A stretch of 18,075 nucleotides of DNA from CAZIAK01 sp964537035 (lineage in GTDB: Bacteria; Planctomycetota; B15-G4): NCBI GenBank assembly GCA_964537035.1, contig CAZIAK010000066.1, positions 1-18,075 of the forward strand. Direction: 5' to 3'. Position numbers and translations under genes: made by a program. The notes below the pieces were generated by a model. It had not been told where the DNA came from. It did no database searches and worked only from the letters and a program-made list of their open reading frames with translations. Within the stretch, counting starts at the first letter, position 1. Every line of letters begins with the position of its first letter. Of this stretch, positions 6,499-14,601 are shown piece after piece.

Positions 6499-7680
6499 CT
6501 AAAAGATCAGCTCATCGCTAATTTTGCCGAGGTGCTGTTCCGGGAGCAGGTCCAGGGCCCTGTGACGGGTGCCGTCGGGGCCGTCGACCCAGAGCACTCC
6601 GTCGCCGTCGGTGCGGAACCAGGGCTGCTCGACCGGGACCTTGCCGTGGCCGCCGGGGAGGTCGAGCAGATAGCGGGGCAGGGCGTGGCCGGGCACCGTC
6701 CCCCGCAAGGCGCGGAGCAGTCTCTGGCCCGTGGCCAGGCTGGTGCGCAGGTGAGAGGTGCCAGGGACCAGATCGGCCTGATGGAGGGCGTAGGGCCGAA
6801 CGCGAGCGGCCAGCAGGCTCTCGATCAGGGCTCGCTGGCTGTGCTCGTCATCATTGATGCCTGCCAGCAGCACCGATTGGTTGAGCACGTCGACATTGGC
6901 GGCTCGCAGGCGCTGCACCCCGCGGCGAGCCAGGGCCGTGACCTCCCGGGCGTGATTGAAGTGGGTCATCACCATCACGGGTGTCTGCAGCTGGGACAGC
7001 CCGCGAGCCAGGTCTTCGCTGAGGCGGTAGGGGTTCACCACGGGCATGCGCGTGTGCAGCCGCAGCGAGGTGATGTGCTCCATGACGTCGAGGCGGTGCA
7101 GCAGCGCCAGCAACTTCTCGTCCGACAGGGTCAGCGGGTCGCCGCCTGTGAGGATGACCTCGTGCAGCTCAGGTTGTCCCTCGATCCAGCGCACGGCGGT
7201 GTCGAGGGCAGAGTTGTCCAGGGCGTAGGCGGCCTTGCCCACCAGGCGTTTGCGAAAGCAGTGCCGGCAGTGCACCGAGCACACAGGCGTGGGATGCAAC
7301 AGGACCCGGTCGCGGTAGCGGCGCGTGATGCCCTCGACAACTCGCAGCCCCGGCAGCTCGTCGCCGATGGGGTCGTCCCGTTCTTCGGGCTGGCGCGTGC
7401 GCTCGGCGGGGGCGGGCACGGCCAGGGCCCAGATGGGGTCAGCGGTCGAGGCTGACCGGGCCAGATCGAGGTAGTAGGGCGTGGCCCGCATGGCGTAGAG
7501 CCGGGACGCCTCGCCGATGGCCTCGTGATCGAGGGCGCCCAGCTCGAAACGCCCGGGAAACAGGGCCTCGATGTCGCTCAGCGATCGGGCAGCGTGGGCG
7601 TGGTGCCAGCGCCAATCGTCGGGAAACGTCTCTGCGGGCGGCGGCATGATGGCGCCATGGTAGCGATCAGCGGGCGGCAC
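6499..7680 (-). CDS. Lysine 2,3-aminomutase family radical SAM protein (KamA/EpmB family)
   Basis: This 393-residue enzyme belongs to the radical SAM, PLP-dependent aminomutase family, which interconverts L-lysine and beta-lysine or modifies the elongation factor P lysine (EpmB). The [4Fe-4S] motif is CSVHCRHC, with Cys134, Cys138 and Cys141. ILTGGDPL (176-183) is the SAM-binding GGD region. The PLP lysine is expected at Lys347 in LPGGHGKVPV. Asp303 (QADLVPG) and Asp340 (LLDLPGG) match the two aspartates that hold the substrate amino group in true lysine 2,3-aminomutase, which favours KAM over EpmB. A GTG at 7680 preceded by GGGAG is chosen; the ATG at 7647 lacks a ribosome-binding site. No beta-lysine acetyltransferase or EF-P gene is adjacent, so the pathway is not settled. 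Confidence 0.9.
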   Translation of the reverse strand: MPPADRYHGAIMPPPAETFPDDWRWHHAHAARSLSDIEALFPGRFELGALDHEAIGEASRLYAMRATPYYLDLARSASTADPIWALAVPAPAERTRQPEERDDPIGDELPGLRVVEGITRRYRDRVLLHPTPVCSVHCRHCFRKRLVGKAAYALDNSALDTAVRWIEGQPELHEVILTGGDPLTLSDEKLLALLHRLDVMEHITSLRLHTRMPVVNPYRLSEDLARGLSQLQTPVMVMTHFNHAREVTALARRGVQRLRAANVDVLNQSVLLAGINDDEHSQRALIESLLAARVRPYALHQADLVPGTSHLRTSLATGQRLLRALRGTVPGHALPRYLLDLPGGHGKVPVEQPWFRTDGDGVLWVDGPDGTRHRALDLLPEQHLGKISDELIF

Positions 7681-7761
7681 CGTCTCCCTGTCCTACGGCG
7701 GGCCTGTCTGGCAGGGCTTCTGCGCAACGAGTCGGTCTTCCTTCGATTCTCCGGCGGCCCT

Positions 7762-7841
7762 GGTTCTGACCAGGGGGGCCGTTTCACTCGAACAGATCGG
7801 CCTCGCCTCAAGACGCGCGCGCAGCCCCCTGGTCAGAAACC
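7762..7841. repeat. Imperfect long inverted repeat in the 7681-7867 intergenic gap
   Basis: The left arm GGTTCTGACCAGGGGG (7762-7777) pairs with CCCCCTGGTCAGAAACC (7825-7841); the only defect is one extra A in the right arm. About 47 bases separate the arms. It lies downstream of the three-TM gene and upstream of the aminomutase gene, both on the minus strand. It could be an extended terminator or attenuator, a REP-like or miniature mobile element of about 80 bases, or an operator pair. There is no T-run after the right end. Only one copy occurs in this window. The rest of the 187-base gap shows no gene or clear motif. Confidence 0.55.
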
Positions 7842-7867
7842 GTGACGCACTCCGTGAAGAGGTCAGA

Positions 7868-9040
7868 CTAGTCGTCCGGCTCTGCGGGGGAGAGGTGGAT
7901 GGTGACGGGCTCGTTCCATTGCCAGCCGAAGGCTCCGGGGTGGGTGGGGATACCCAGGCGGCTCTCGCCTACCACCAGATCGCCGAAGATCCGGTTGGAG
8001 ATGCCGAAGCGGGTGTCCTTTCGGTTGTTCCATTCGGGGGCGATCACGGCTCGTGAGTGCAGGTTGTTCTTGTCGTCATGCCACTGGTACTTGTGGGTGA
8101 TGGTCTCGAGCCGCACGGTGGCTTCGCTGGGGTCGAGGGCGGCGTTGAGAAACATGCCCAGGCCCATGCTGGCCACGGGGAGGGCTACGAGCCAGGACAG
8201 GCAGAAGCCGAAGACGAGCCGCTCGGGAGCGCTGTGTCCGCCGAACAGACGGGTGGTGACACCCCAGGCCAGGGGGATGGCCAGGGCCGCGATCAAGAGG
8301 GTGGCGGGGACCATCTCGCCGCCGTTGATCAGGGGCCAGTTGATCTGGGCGATGGCCAGGCAGGCCACACCGACCACCGCCGTCGTGATCACGGCGACGA
8401 GGCTGAGCATGGAGGGCAGGTCGCGCCTGGGCGGCCTGGTGAAGTGACCGTTGGAGAAGGCTGCCGCTTTGAGGGCGATCAGCTCGGCCACCAGGGGCAG
8501 CAGCAGAGCGGCGGTCGGCTCCTTCCCACCCATGTGTTTACGAGCACCCTTGGCGCTCACGCCTTTGGGGTCGACAACCACGCGGCACAGGCCTCGGTCG
8601 AGAGGTGCGCGCACTGTTCGACGGTGCGCGGGCCGCAACATCAACATGCGAGCGGCGGCCAGGTCGCGGGTGACGACGCGCACGTCGTGGTCGAAGCGGG
8701 AGTCATCGCTGGACAGCCTGGTCCGGGCCACCACGGCGGCGAGTCGTCGATCGAGCCCGATGCGCTTGGTGAAGGTGATGGTGGCGGGCGGCCCGCCGAG
8801 GACGCGGCACTCGAAGCTCTGGCTGTTGTCGGAGGACCAGGTGAACGTGACGTCCTCACCGTCCTGCTTCCAGCTCACCGTGTGTCCGTTCGCTGTGCCG
8901 CCCAGTTCGTGGGCCAGCTCCACCAGCGCGGGGACAGGTTTCTTTGGCTTCTTGCTCTGAGGCTTCTCGCGGTCGGGTTTGTCGCCGCTGTTCACAGGAA
9001 CATGCTCGGCGAGTTTGGAGATGAGCGCTGGGTGGATCAT
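7868..9040 (-). CDS. Three-TM membrane protein of the SPFH-RHH cassette, function unknown
   Basis: I do not recognise this 390-residue protein. Residues 1-205 are soluble and start with a Lys/Pro-rich linker (about 20-36), followed by a beta-rich stretch containing HTVSWKQDGEDVTFTW (53-68). Three membrane helices lie at about 211-231, 243-263 and 275-298. The last 90 residues form a soluble domain rich in aromatic residues (HPGAFGWQWNEP) that should face the side opposite the N-terminal domain. The ATG at 9040 overlaps the regulator's stop in an ATGA junction, so the two are probably translationally coupled. An extension to 9148 lies inside the regulator gene and is rejected. Co-transcription with an SPFH protein suggests a membrane-organising or membrane-stress role; this is inference from context only. 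Confidence 0.82.
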   Translation of the reverse strand: MIHPALISKLAEHVPVNSGDKPDREKPQSKKPKKPVPALVELAHELGGTANGHTVSWKQDGEDVTFTWSSDNSQSFECRVLGGPPATITFTKRIGLDRRLAAVVARTRLSSDDSRFDHDVRVVTRDLAAARMLMLRPAHRRTVRAPLDRGLCRVVVDPKGVSAKGARKHMGGKEPTAALLLPLVAELIALKAAAFSNGHFTRPPRRDLPSMLSLVAVITTAVVGVACLAIAQINWPLINGGEMVPATLLIAALAIPLAWGVTTRLFGGHSAPERLVFGFCLSWLVALPVASMGLGMFLNAALDPSEATVRLETITHKYQWHDDKNNLHSRAVIAPEWNNRKDTRFGISNRIFGDLVVGESRLGIPTHPGAFGWQWNEPVTIHLSPAEPDD

Positions 9041-9258
9041 GACGGCTCCTCCTTGTCGGGGTTGGCACCACCCTTGCGGCGCTTCACTGCCTCGCGCAGC
9101 AAGAACTCGATGTGCCCGTTGAGGCTGCGCAGGTCGTGGTTTGCCCACCCTCGCAGCTCGTCCATGAGGTCGGGTGACAAGCGCAGCAGGAAGGGCTTGC
9201 GAGCCGGTTTCCCGGAGCTCTTCTTGCGCTTCTGCGTGGGCTTCTCGTCCTTTGCCAT
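9037..9258 (-). CDS. Arc-like ribbon-helix-helix DNA-binding protein
   Basis: This small protein is 73 residues from the ATG at 9258. The first 20 residues are Lys-rich (KRKKSSGK). Then comes the ribbon-helix-helix core: a beta strand KPFLLRLS (21-28), helix A PDLMDELRGWAN (29-40), the turn HDLRSLNG and helix B HIEFLLREAVKRR (49-61). Strand residues alternating around FLLRL fit the base-contacting face of Arc-type dimers. The gene lies between the SPFH gene (64-bp gap) and the three-TM gene (4-base overlap). A GTG at 9294 is an alternative start, and neither start has a strong ribosome-binding site. RHH proteins bind short palindromes cooperatively, and the triple TGATATCA array at 10255-10284 is a fitting autoregulatory operator. 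No toxin-like gene is adjacent, so an antitoxin role is less likely than a repressor role. Confidence 0.85.
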   Translation of the reverse strand: MAKDEKPTQKRKKSSGKPARKPFLLRLSPDLMDELRGWANHDLRSLNGHIEFLLREAVKRRKGGANPDKEEPS

Positions 9259-9322
9259 CAGCTCGCTCGACGGGCGCAGTGTCGGGCGCGGCACCGCCGG
9301 GGATGCCGCGCCCTGGTCGTCA

Positions 9323-10231
9323 TCAGTTGTACAGGCCGCCCGTGTTGATCACGGGTTGGGGCGTGTTGTTGCCGCACAGGACCACCAGCAGATTGCCCAC
9401 GAGGGTGGCCCGCCGTTCGCCGTCGAGCTCGACCACGTCGCGCTCACTCAGCTGACCGAGCGCGTCGTCGACCATGTCCACCGCACCTTCGACGATCTTC
9501 TTTCGGGCGGCGATGATGGCGCTGGCCTGTTGCCGCTGCAGCATGGCGCTGGCGATCTCGGGTGCGTAGGCCAGGTGACTGATGCGCGCTTCGATCACAG
9601 CGATGCCCGCGCGAGACAAACGGTCTTGCAGCTCGCTCTGCAACTCACCAGCCATCTCGCCCGTGTCGCCCCGCAGCGAGGGCGTGTCCACGTCGGAGAC
9701 CTGATCGTCGTAGGGGTGGCTCTTGGCCAGATGACGAATGGCCGTCTCGATCTGCACGTCGACGTACTGAAAGTAGTCTTCGACGTCGAAGCTGGCCTGG
9801 GCCGTGTCGTGCACTTGCCAGACCACCACCGCGCCGATCTCGATGGGGTTGCCCACCAGGTCGTTGACCTTGATGGTCTCGCTCGACAGGTTGTGCGCCT
9901 TGAGCGAGAGAGCCGACTTGGTCATGAACGGGTTGACCCAGTAGAAGCCCTCGTCGCGCACCGTGCCTTTGTAGCGGCCGAAGAACACGAGCACTCGGGA
10001 CATGTTCGGGTTGACGATGAAGAACCCGAAGAAGCTGATGAAGCTGCCGATGAGGGTCAGGCCCACGATGACGAAGAAGTGCCAGGGCGGTCCTTCGTTG
10101 CCGACCAGGCCTGAGACGATGTTCACTATGTAGAAGATCACGGCGGTCCAGAGGGCAGGCAGGCCCAACAGGACGGGCCAGCCAGAGGAGGCGTTGTAGG
10201 TACGTTCGGTAGACGCTGTGCGGGCAGTCAT
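9323..10231 (-). CDS. SPFH/band-7 domain membrane protein
   Basis: This is a 302-residue member of the stomatin/prohibitin/flotillin/HflK superfamily. Two hydrophobic segments (about 18-40 and 50-73) precede the SPFH domain (about 74-225), which opens with the typical MSRVLVFFGRYKGTVRDEGFYWVNP. DVQIETAIRHLAK and LQDRLSRAGIAVIEARISHLAYAPEI are also characteristic of the band-7 fold. A predicted coiled stretch (228-265, QRQQASAIIAARKKIVEGAVDMV) would drive oligomerisation. Such proteins form membrane-bound rings or scaffolds and often partner with proteases or other membrane proteins. No NfeD or protease partner is adjacent; the partners here are an RHH regulator and a three-TM protein. The ATG at 10231 has AGGAG 7 bases upstream. 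Confidence 0.92.
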   Translation of the reverse strand: MTARTASTERTYNASSGWPVLLGLPALWTAVIFYIVNIVSGLVGNEGPPWHFFVIVGLTLIGSFISFFGFFIVNPNMSRVLVFFGRYKGTVRDEGFYWVNPFMTKSALSLKAHNLSSETIKVNDLVGNPIEIGAVVVWQVHDTAQASFDVEDYFQYVDVQIETAIRHLAKSHPYDDQVSDVDTPSLRGDTGEMAGELQSELQDRLSRAGIAVIEARISHLAYAPEIASAMLQRQQASAIIAARKKIVEGAVDMVDDALGQLSERDVVELDGERRATLVGNLLVVLCGNNTPQPVINTGGLYN

Positions 10232-10254
10232 GGTCGGGCTCCTGAGGACTCGGT

Positions 10255-10284
10255 TGGTATCAAAGTGATATCACATTGATATTG
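10255..10284. promoter_or_regulatory. Triple TGATATCA-type operator array upstream of the SPFH operon
   Basis: Three 8-bp elements repeat every 11 bp, about one helical turn: TGGTATCA (10255-10262), a perfect TGATATCA (10266-10273) and TGATATTG (10277-10284), with 3-bp spacers AAG and CAT. The array as a whole (10258-10281) is a near-perfect palindrome with only one mismatched base pair. It lies 24-53 bases upstream of the SPFH start codon and is strikingly AT-rich for this GC-rich window. Equally spaced short palindromes are the classic target of RHH dimers, and the operon encodes one. On the plus strand TTGGTA (10254-10259) and GATATT (10278-10283) also form a weak promoter with an 18-bp spacer, so the divergent SGNH gene could be controlled too. 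Binding is inferred. Confidence 0.65.
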
Positions 10285-10423
10285 AGCCGTGGGGGCTTTC
10301 TCCTTGCGGCCCCGGGCTCGATAGCCGAAACCGTTGCGAGGCCCCGTTTTCGGCCTCCAATCCCCACTGTGGCGAAAGGAGGGCAGTGTGGGCTGGGGCC
10401 CGATGCGCCCCTCGGAGGCAGCC

Positions 10424-12043
10424 ATGAACCCCGCCGATCGCCCACTGCCCGGCCCAGGTGCACCCCACCCGGGTCGTTTCCTGGCCTCGCGCGTGGGCTT
10501 GTTCCTGTCGGTGCTGGTGCTCGCCTTGCTCTTGATCGAGGGGGGAGTGTCGTTGTCCTCGGGCCGCTCGTTGTTCCGTCCCCGGCCCCAGGCGTCGCCC
10601 GCAGGCCGGTCGGTGAGACTGGGCACGGATGCCGAACGGCAGAGCGCAGCCCTTGCTGGGGCCGGGAGGTTGCGCGGTCACGCCGACCCGCTGGTGGGTG
10701 TCATGCTGCGAGCGGGGGAGGATCAACTCACGTTGAACGCCACGGCGTCCATCGCACCGAATGGTGTCCGTGGTCGACCCGCGCCTCTGCCTGCAGAGGT
10801 GGCTCAGCACATCGTCATCCTGGGCGACTCGGTGGCCTTCGGTCAGGGCGTGAACGATGACGAGACCCTGGCCCATCAGCTGGAGTTGCTCCTGGCCCAG
10901 GTGCGGGGCCCGGACGTCCTGCCCATCGTCGCCACCACCGTTGCTGTCCCCGGCTGGAATCACCGCAACTCCGCACACTTCTTGATCGATCACCTGGGCT
11001 CGCTCGACCCTGACATCGTCGTGTTCCTGCCCGTGGCCAACGACCTGACCGACACGTTCGGCGTCACCGAGGGCGGCCACCGGGCGCTGCTCCCCGACCC
11101 CGCCGAGCCCGACCCTTGGCTGTCGGTCCACGACGAGCCCCTGCTGGCCTACATCGATCACTCGGTGGCGGCTGCGCAGGCGCGCGGCGTGACCCTCGAC
11201 CTCGGTGACGATGCCGCCGGTCCCCACGCGTTGAACGCCGACCTGAGCGCCGAGAGCCAGCGCCGGTATGATGACGCGGCAGGGTCGATCGCCTTGCTCA
11301 GCAGCATTCTCAAGCGGGTCGACGCTCGGTTGCTGCTGGCCTATCCCGAAGAGAACGACTACGGCTGGACCCTGCGCGCGCGCCTTCTCGATGCAGCGAT
11401 CGACGTGCCGTCGGTGGCGCTGTACACGTCCATCCCACACGCTTATCGCCTGGTGGGCGATCCCCATCCCAACGCCGCGGGCCTGTCGTTCATGGCCCGT
11501 TGGGTCGCCGAGGACCTGTTGCAGAGGGGCTGGATCGACGAGGGCGCTGCCCGACCCTTGCCGCCCATACCCTCTGGCACGGAGCATCATCACGCCAGAG
11601 AACTCGAGCCAGCCCAGGTGCGAGAACGGGCAGCCCAGTCGGCGACGGCTGCGCGGGGCGCGCTGCAAGCGGCCATTGATCTGGGACAGGGCCGTGGCCT
11701 GCACCAGATTTACGGCGGCCTCAACCCGGACGGTTCGTTGTCATCAGCTTTCGCCGCCGTGCTGGCGCCAGGAGAGACGGTGGGGGTGGCTCTGGCTCCC
11801 CTCGCGGGCCTCTCCCAGCTCTACCCGCTGCAGGTGGCCGTATCCCTCGATGGCGCCGTGGTGGGAGAGCTCACCGTGCCAGCGGCGGGCCAGGGTCGAG
11901 CGGTGTTCCGCAGGCCAGCGGGAGTGGACGCCAGATTGCCTGTGGAGGTCAAACTGTCCCCCGAGATGTGGGGTGTCACCCAGGCCTTTGGCCGCAGTCA
12001 GGTGGCCAGCTGCCGCCTGTTGGCCCTCGCCTCGTCGCAGTGA
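10424..12043 (+). CDS. Membrane-anchored SGNH/GDSL-type hydrolase or acetyltransferase-like protein
   Basis: This 539-residue protein has one N-terminal membrane anchor (about 22-38, VGLFLSVLVLALLLIEG), so the bulk is periplasmic. The SGNH signature blocks are present. Block I is VILGDSVAFGQG, with nucleophile Ser136. A Gly block, AVPGWN, lies near 175. The Asn block is PVANDL (Asn206). The catalytic Asp346 and His348 are in GDPHPNAAG. The last 120 residues form a separate beta-rich region, possibly carbohydrate-binding. Family members remove or add acyl groups on polysaccharides, lipids or cell-wall components; the substrate here is not visible. The ATG at 10424 has GGAGG 7 bases upstream. 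An earlier in-frame start at 10334 lacks such a signal and would bury the anchor. The gene converges on the lipoprotein gene 81 bases away, and no terminator is evident between them. Confidence 0.85.
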   Translation: MNPADRPLPGPGAPHPGRFLASRVGLFLSVLVLALLLIEGGVSLSSGRSLFRPRPQASPAGRSVRLGTDAERQSAALAGAGRLRGHADPLVGVMLRAGEDQLTLNATASIAPNGVRGRPAPLPAEVAQHIVILGDSVAFGQGVNDDETLAHQLELLLAQVRGPDVLPIVATTVAVPGWNHRNSAHFLIDHLGSLDPDIVVFLPVANDLTDTFGVTEGGHRALLPDPAEPDPWLSVHDEPLLAYIDHSVAAAQARGVTLDLGDDAAGPHALNADLSAESQRRYDDAAGSIALLSSILKRVDARLLLAYPEENDYGWTLRARLLDAAIDVPSVALYTSIPHAYRLVGDPHPNAAGLSFMARWVAEDLLQRGWIDEGAARPLPPIPSGTEHHHARELEPAQVRERAAQSATAARGALQAAIDLGQGRGLHQIYGGLNPDGSLSSAFAAVLAPGETVGVALAPLAGLSQLYPLQVAVSLDGAVVGELTVPAAGQGRAVFRRPAGVDARLPVEVKLSPEMWGVTQAFGRSQVASCRLLALASSQ

Positions 12044-12124
12044 CGGCGGTCTCTGGCTGCACGCTCCTGGCGGCGACGTGCCACCACCTCGCGCTCGTCT
12101 GCAATCAGCCCGTTGTGTCGCTGT

Positions 12125-14488
12125 CTAGCCCTCGTCGAGCAGCAAGGGCAGCAGGTGCAACCAGCTCAGCAAGTAGCCCAGGCCGATGGTGCTGCGGCGG
12201 CTCAGTCCGGTGATGTATTTCTCGGGTAGCTGGTATTGCTCGGCGATGTGTTTGGGCATGCCGAAGAGGTAGCCGTACTCACGGGCGAGGGTGCTCTCGG
12301 TGACGTGGCGCAGCGTCCCCAGTCGTGCCAAGATGAGTTCTCGCTCGGCGTCCGTGCCCACGCTGTAGGCCCACACCTGGGCTTCGATGCCTTGCATGGG
12401 CGGGCCGCCGAAGATGTCGCCCACGTCGCCGTCCCACTGATCGAGGGGACGGTCGCGGCAGTCGCCCTGGTAGGTGCCCTTGTAGCAGATGCAGACCATC
12501 TCCCAGTGGCGGAAGAAGCTCTCGGTGAACTGGCTGTTGGTGAGCTGACGGCCCTTGTAGTCGTTGGCGGCGAGCTCTTGCAGGACGTCCCGGTAGAGGG
12601 GCAGCGCCGCGCCGGGGGCGCCGGAGTCTGCAGGCAACTGATAGAGATCGTGCAGGCCCTTGAAGGCTCGGGGCGAGTCACCGGCGCAGGCCGTGCCCAG
12701 GCGAATGGCCTGTATCCATAGGGTTTCCCCCAGGTCTGTCGCAGAGCGGTCGAGTCGATGATCGGTGGCGATGGTGATCAGCTCGAGCGCTCGGGGCACG
12801 GCGTCACCGCCGAAGCGGGACACCTCGAGCAGGTCCTCCATCAGGTAGCCGTAGTGATCGTCGGTGTCGTTCTCCAGGTCGTAACGGCTGGCGTCCCAGT
12901 CGCGGTGGTACCGGGACATGGCCCGGTTGACGCCGTTCAGATCTTGCACCCGCGGCTGAAGACCGTGGGCCCACATGACCGCAGCGGGCGACTTGAACAG
13001 GTGGTACCAGAAGGTGCGCTTCTTGATGATCGCCCAGGCGGTGTTGAACTGTCGCGGCACGTCGATCACACCCTGGGGCGTGATGCGGTTGGGCATGTGC
13101 CCGAACCAGTTGGGGTAGGTGCCCTCGAACACGCCGGTGTTGCGGTTGAGCTTGGCGTCGTTGAAGACCGTGTCGGGCAGATCGTGCTTCAGGGCCAGGC
13201 GCAGCAGCGCGTCGGCGGTGGTGCGGATGCGGGCGCGGGTCGCAGCGGCCAAGGCCTGGTCGTTGAGCAGCCCCTGGGCCCTGGTCAAGAACTCGACGTA
13301 GGCGCCTACGGTGACCACCGCGTCGAGGGCTGGTTTGCCGCTGGAGAGATCGACCAGCTGGGGCAGGCCCGTGTCCGGGTGGAAGTGACGCTCGACCAAG
13401 GTGGCCACGATGCGTTCGAGGGCCGGCGTCCAGGCGGCGATCTCGTCGTCCCAGCCCGCGTCGCGAGAAATCTCCAGCCAGGTCAGCAGCACGGTATGGA
13501 TGGAGTGATAGCCCGCCTGGGTCGTGGCCACCCTGTTCTCGCCGGTCTCCACGTCGAAGGCCCTGAACAGGCTGTAGCCCGTGACCGGGTCGACCAGGCC
13601 CAGGCCCCCGTCCTCGGCGGAGAGGAACCAGCGCCCGAGCACCTTGTGCGCCTGTGCCTTGATCTCCCGGGCCAGGGTCTGGGCGGACACTGACGGCATG
13701 ACGATGGTGGCGCTCACGTCGTCCACGTCGACCGCGATCTCTCCCCCGACTGGGAGCCCGACCTCGCCGTCGCTCGCGTGGCAGCTGAGCCACAGGTTCA
13801 GCCGGGGCGTGGGGCGGCGGCCATGCTCAGCGGTGAACAGCTCACCCAGGGCCAGCTCGTGGGACTGCCAGCCGGGACCTTCGGGGGCGGGGAGGGTCAC
13901 GGTGGTGCGCAGGCCCGGGCCGTCTTCGAGGGTCACGTCGAGGCTGGCTCCGCCTCGGCTGCGAAAGCTCAGCGACACCGTGGCCTGCTCGGTCCAGCGA
14001 GGGTCGGCCACGATCTTCTGCAGCACGGGCTCATTGGCTGCGGTAAGCCGCAAGAAGCGCTGCCCCTCGGCGGCGGGGCGCTCGCCGGGCTCGCCGTCGC
14101 TGACGATCAGGTCGCCGGGATCGCCGGGCTTGTAGACGAAGGCGCCCTTCCAGTAGGCCCCGTACTTCGGCGGATCGGTTGTGCCATCGCAGATCCATTC
14201 GAAGCCCCCGTTCAGCAGGCCTTCGACGGTCAGGGTCTCCGACGGCGCTGCGGGCGGTGTGCTGCCGTCGGGTTTCGTTGCTGGTGCGTACGAGGCGCCC
14301 GCGCTGATCCCTTGCGCCGCCGTTTCTGGGCCGGAAGCCGTGGGGGCGGGGGAGCCGGACGCAGCTGACGCCGGGGCGCCTGGCGTCGGCACTGGGCTGG
14401 CCCCCGTGGTGCTCACATCGTCGCTGGGCCCGCAACCGAGCAGGCAGATCAAGGCGAGGGCCGCGAGGGGTACTGGGCGGGCGGTCAC
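12125..14488 (-). CDS. Large lipoprotein with beta-sandwich and helical domains, function unknown
   Basis: I do not recognise the family of this protein (787 residues from a GTG at 14488). That start gives an ideal lipoprotein signal, MTARPVPLAALALICLLGC, with Cys19 lipidated. A longer GTG start at 14560 would place 24 extra residues before it. Residues 20-85 are a Pro/Ala/Ser/Thr linker. About 87-265 looks like a carbohydrate-binding-type beta sandwich (LLNGGFEWICDG, FLRLTAANEP, ending DVDDVSATIV). From about 267 onward it is helical, with many Trp, Tyr, His and acidic residues (QAGYHSIHTVLLTWLEISRDAGWDD, PNWFGHMPNR, DDHYGYLMEDLLEVSRFGGD), reminiscent of (alpha/alpha)-toroid glycan-processing enzymes. 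Cys residues cluster in VCICYKGTYQGDC. A polysaccharide-acting surface enzyme is a guess from architecture; no catalytic motif can be named. Confidence 0.8.
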   Translation of the reverse strand: MTARPVPLAALALICLLGCGPSDDVSTTGASPVPTPGAPASAASGSPAPTASGPETAAQGISAGASYAPATKPDGSTPPAAPSETLTVEGLLNGGFEWICDGTTDPPKYGAYWKGAFVYKPGDPGDLIVSDGEPGERPAAEGQRFLRLTAANEPVLQKIVADPRWTEQATVSLSFRSRGGASLDVTLEDGPGLRTTVTLPAPEGPGWQSHELALGELFTAEHGRRPTPRLNLWLSCHASDGEVGLPVGGEIAVDVDDVSATIVMPSVSAQTLAREIKAQAHKVLGRWFLSAEDGGLGLVDPVTGYSLFRAFDVETGENRVATTQAGYHSIHTVLLTWLEISRDAGWDDEIAAWTPALERIVATLVERHFHPDTGLPQLVDLSSGKPALDAVVTVGAYVEFLTRAQGLLNDQALAAATRARIRTTADALLRLALKHDLPDTVFNDAKLNRNTGVFEGTYPNWFGHMPNRITPQGVIDVPRQFNTAWAIIKKRTFWYHLFKSPAAVMWAHGLQPRVQDLNGVNRAMSRYHRDWDASRYDLENDTDDHYGYLMEDLLEVSRFGGDAVPRALELITIATDHRLDRSATDLGETLWIQAIRLGTACAGDSPRAFKGLHDLYQLPADSGAPGAALPLYRDVLQELAANDYKGRQLTNSQFTESFFRHWEMVCICYKGTYQGDCRDRPLDQWDGDVGDIFGGPPMQGIEAQVWAYSVGTDAERELILARLGTLRHVTESTLAREYGYLFGMPKHIAEQYQLPEKYITGLSRRSTIGLGYLLSWLHLLPLLLDEG

Positions 14489-14601
14489 GAGAGGTGCTCG
14501 ATCTGGCGGGGTGGTGGGGGCGAGTGTGGCGTGGCCCAGGGCGCTGAGGTCTGGGCGCACACGATAGCAGCCTGCCCTGCAGGATGGTTGCGCCCCGGAC
14601 G

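Noticed and set aside
9037..9258. RHH protein as an antitoxin of a toxin-antitoxin pair
   Set aside because: The neighbours are an SPFH protein and a three-TM protein of 390 residues, neither of which resembles a known toxin.
8057..10114. A 685-codon plus-strand ORF antisense to the SPFH-RHH-TM cassette
   Set aside because: Same reason: no domain, low-complexity composition, and all three opposing genes have clear families, junctions or membrane topology.
10338..10357. A GAGGCC/GGCCTC hairpin in the SGNH leader region, considered as a terminator
   Set aside because: No T-run follows in either direction and the neighbouring divergent genes do not need a terminator here; such short GC palindromes are common in this window.
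10271..11704. A 477-codon minus-strand ORF antisense to the SGNH gene
   Set aside because: The opposite strand has a well-supported SGNH gene with catalytic blocks and a ribosome-binding site.
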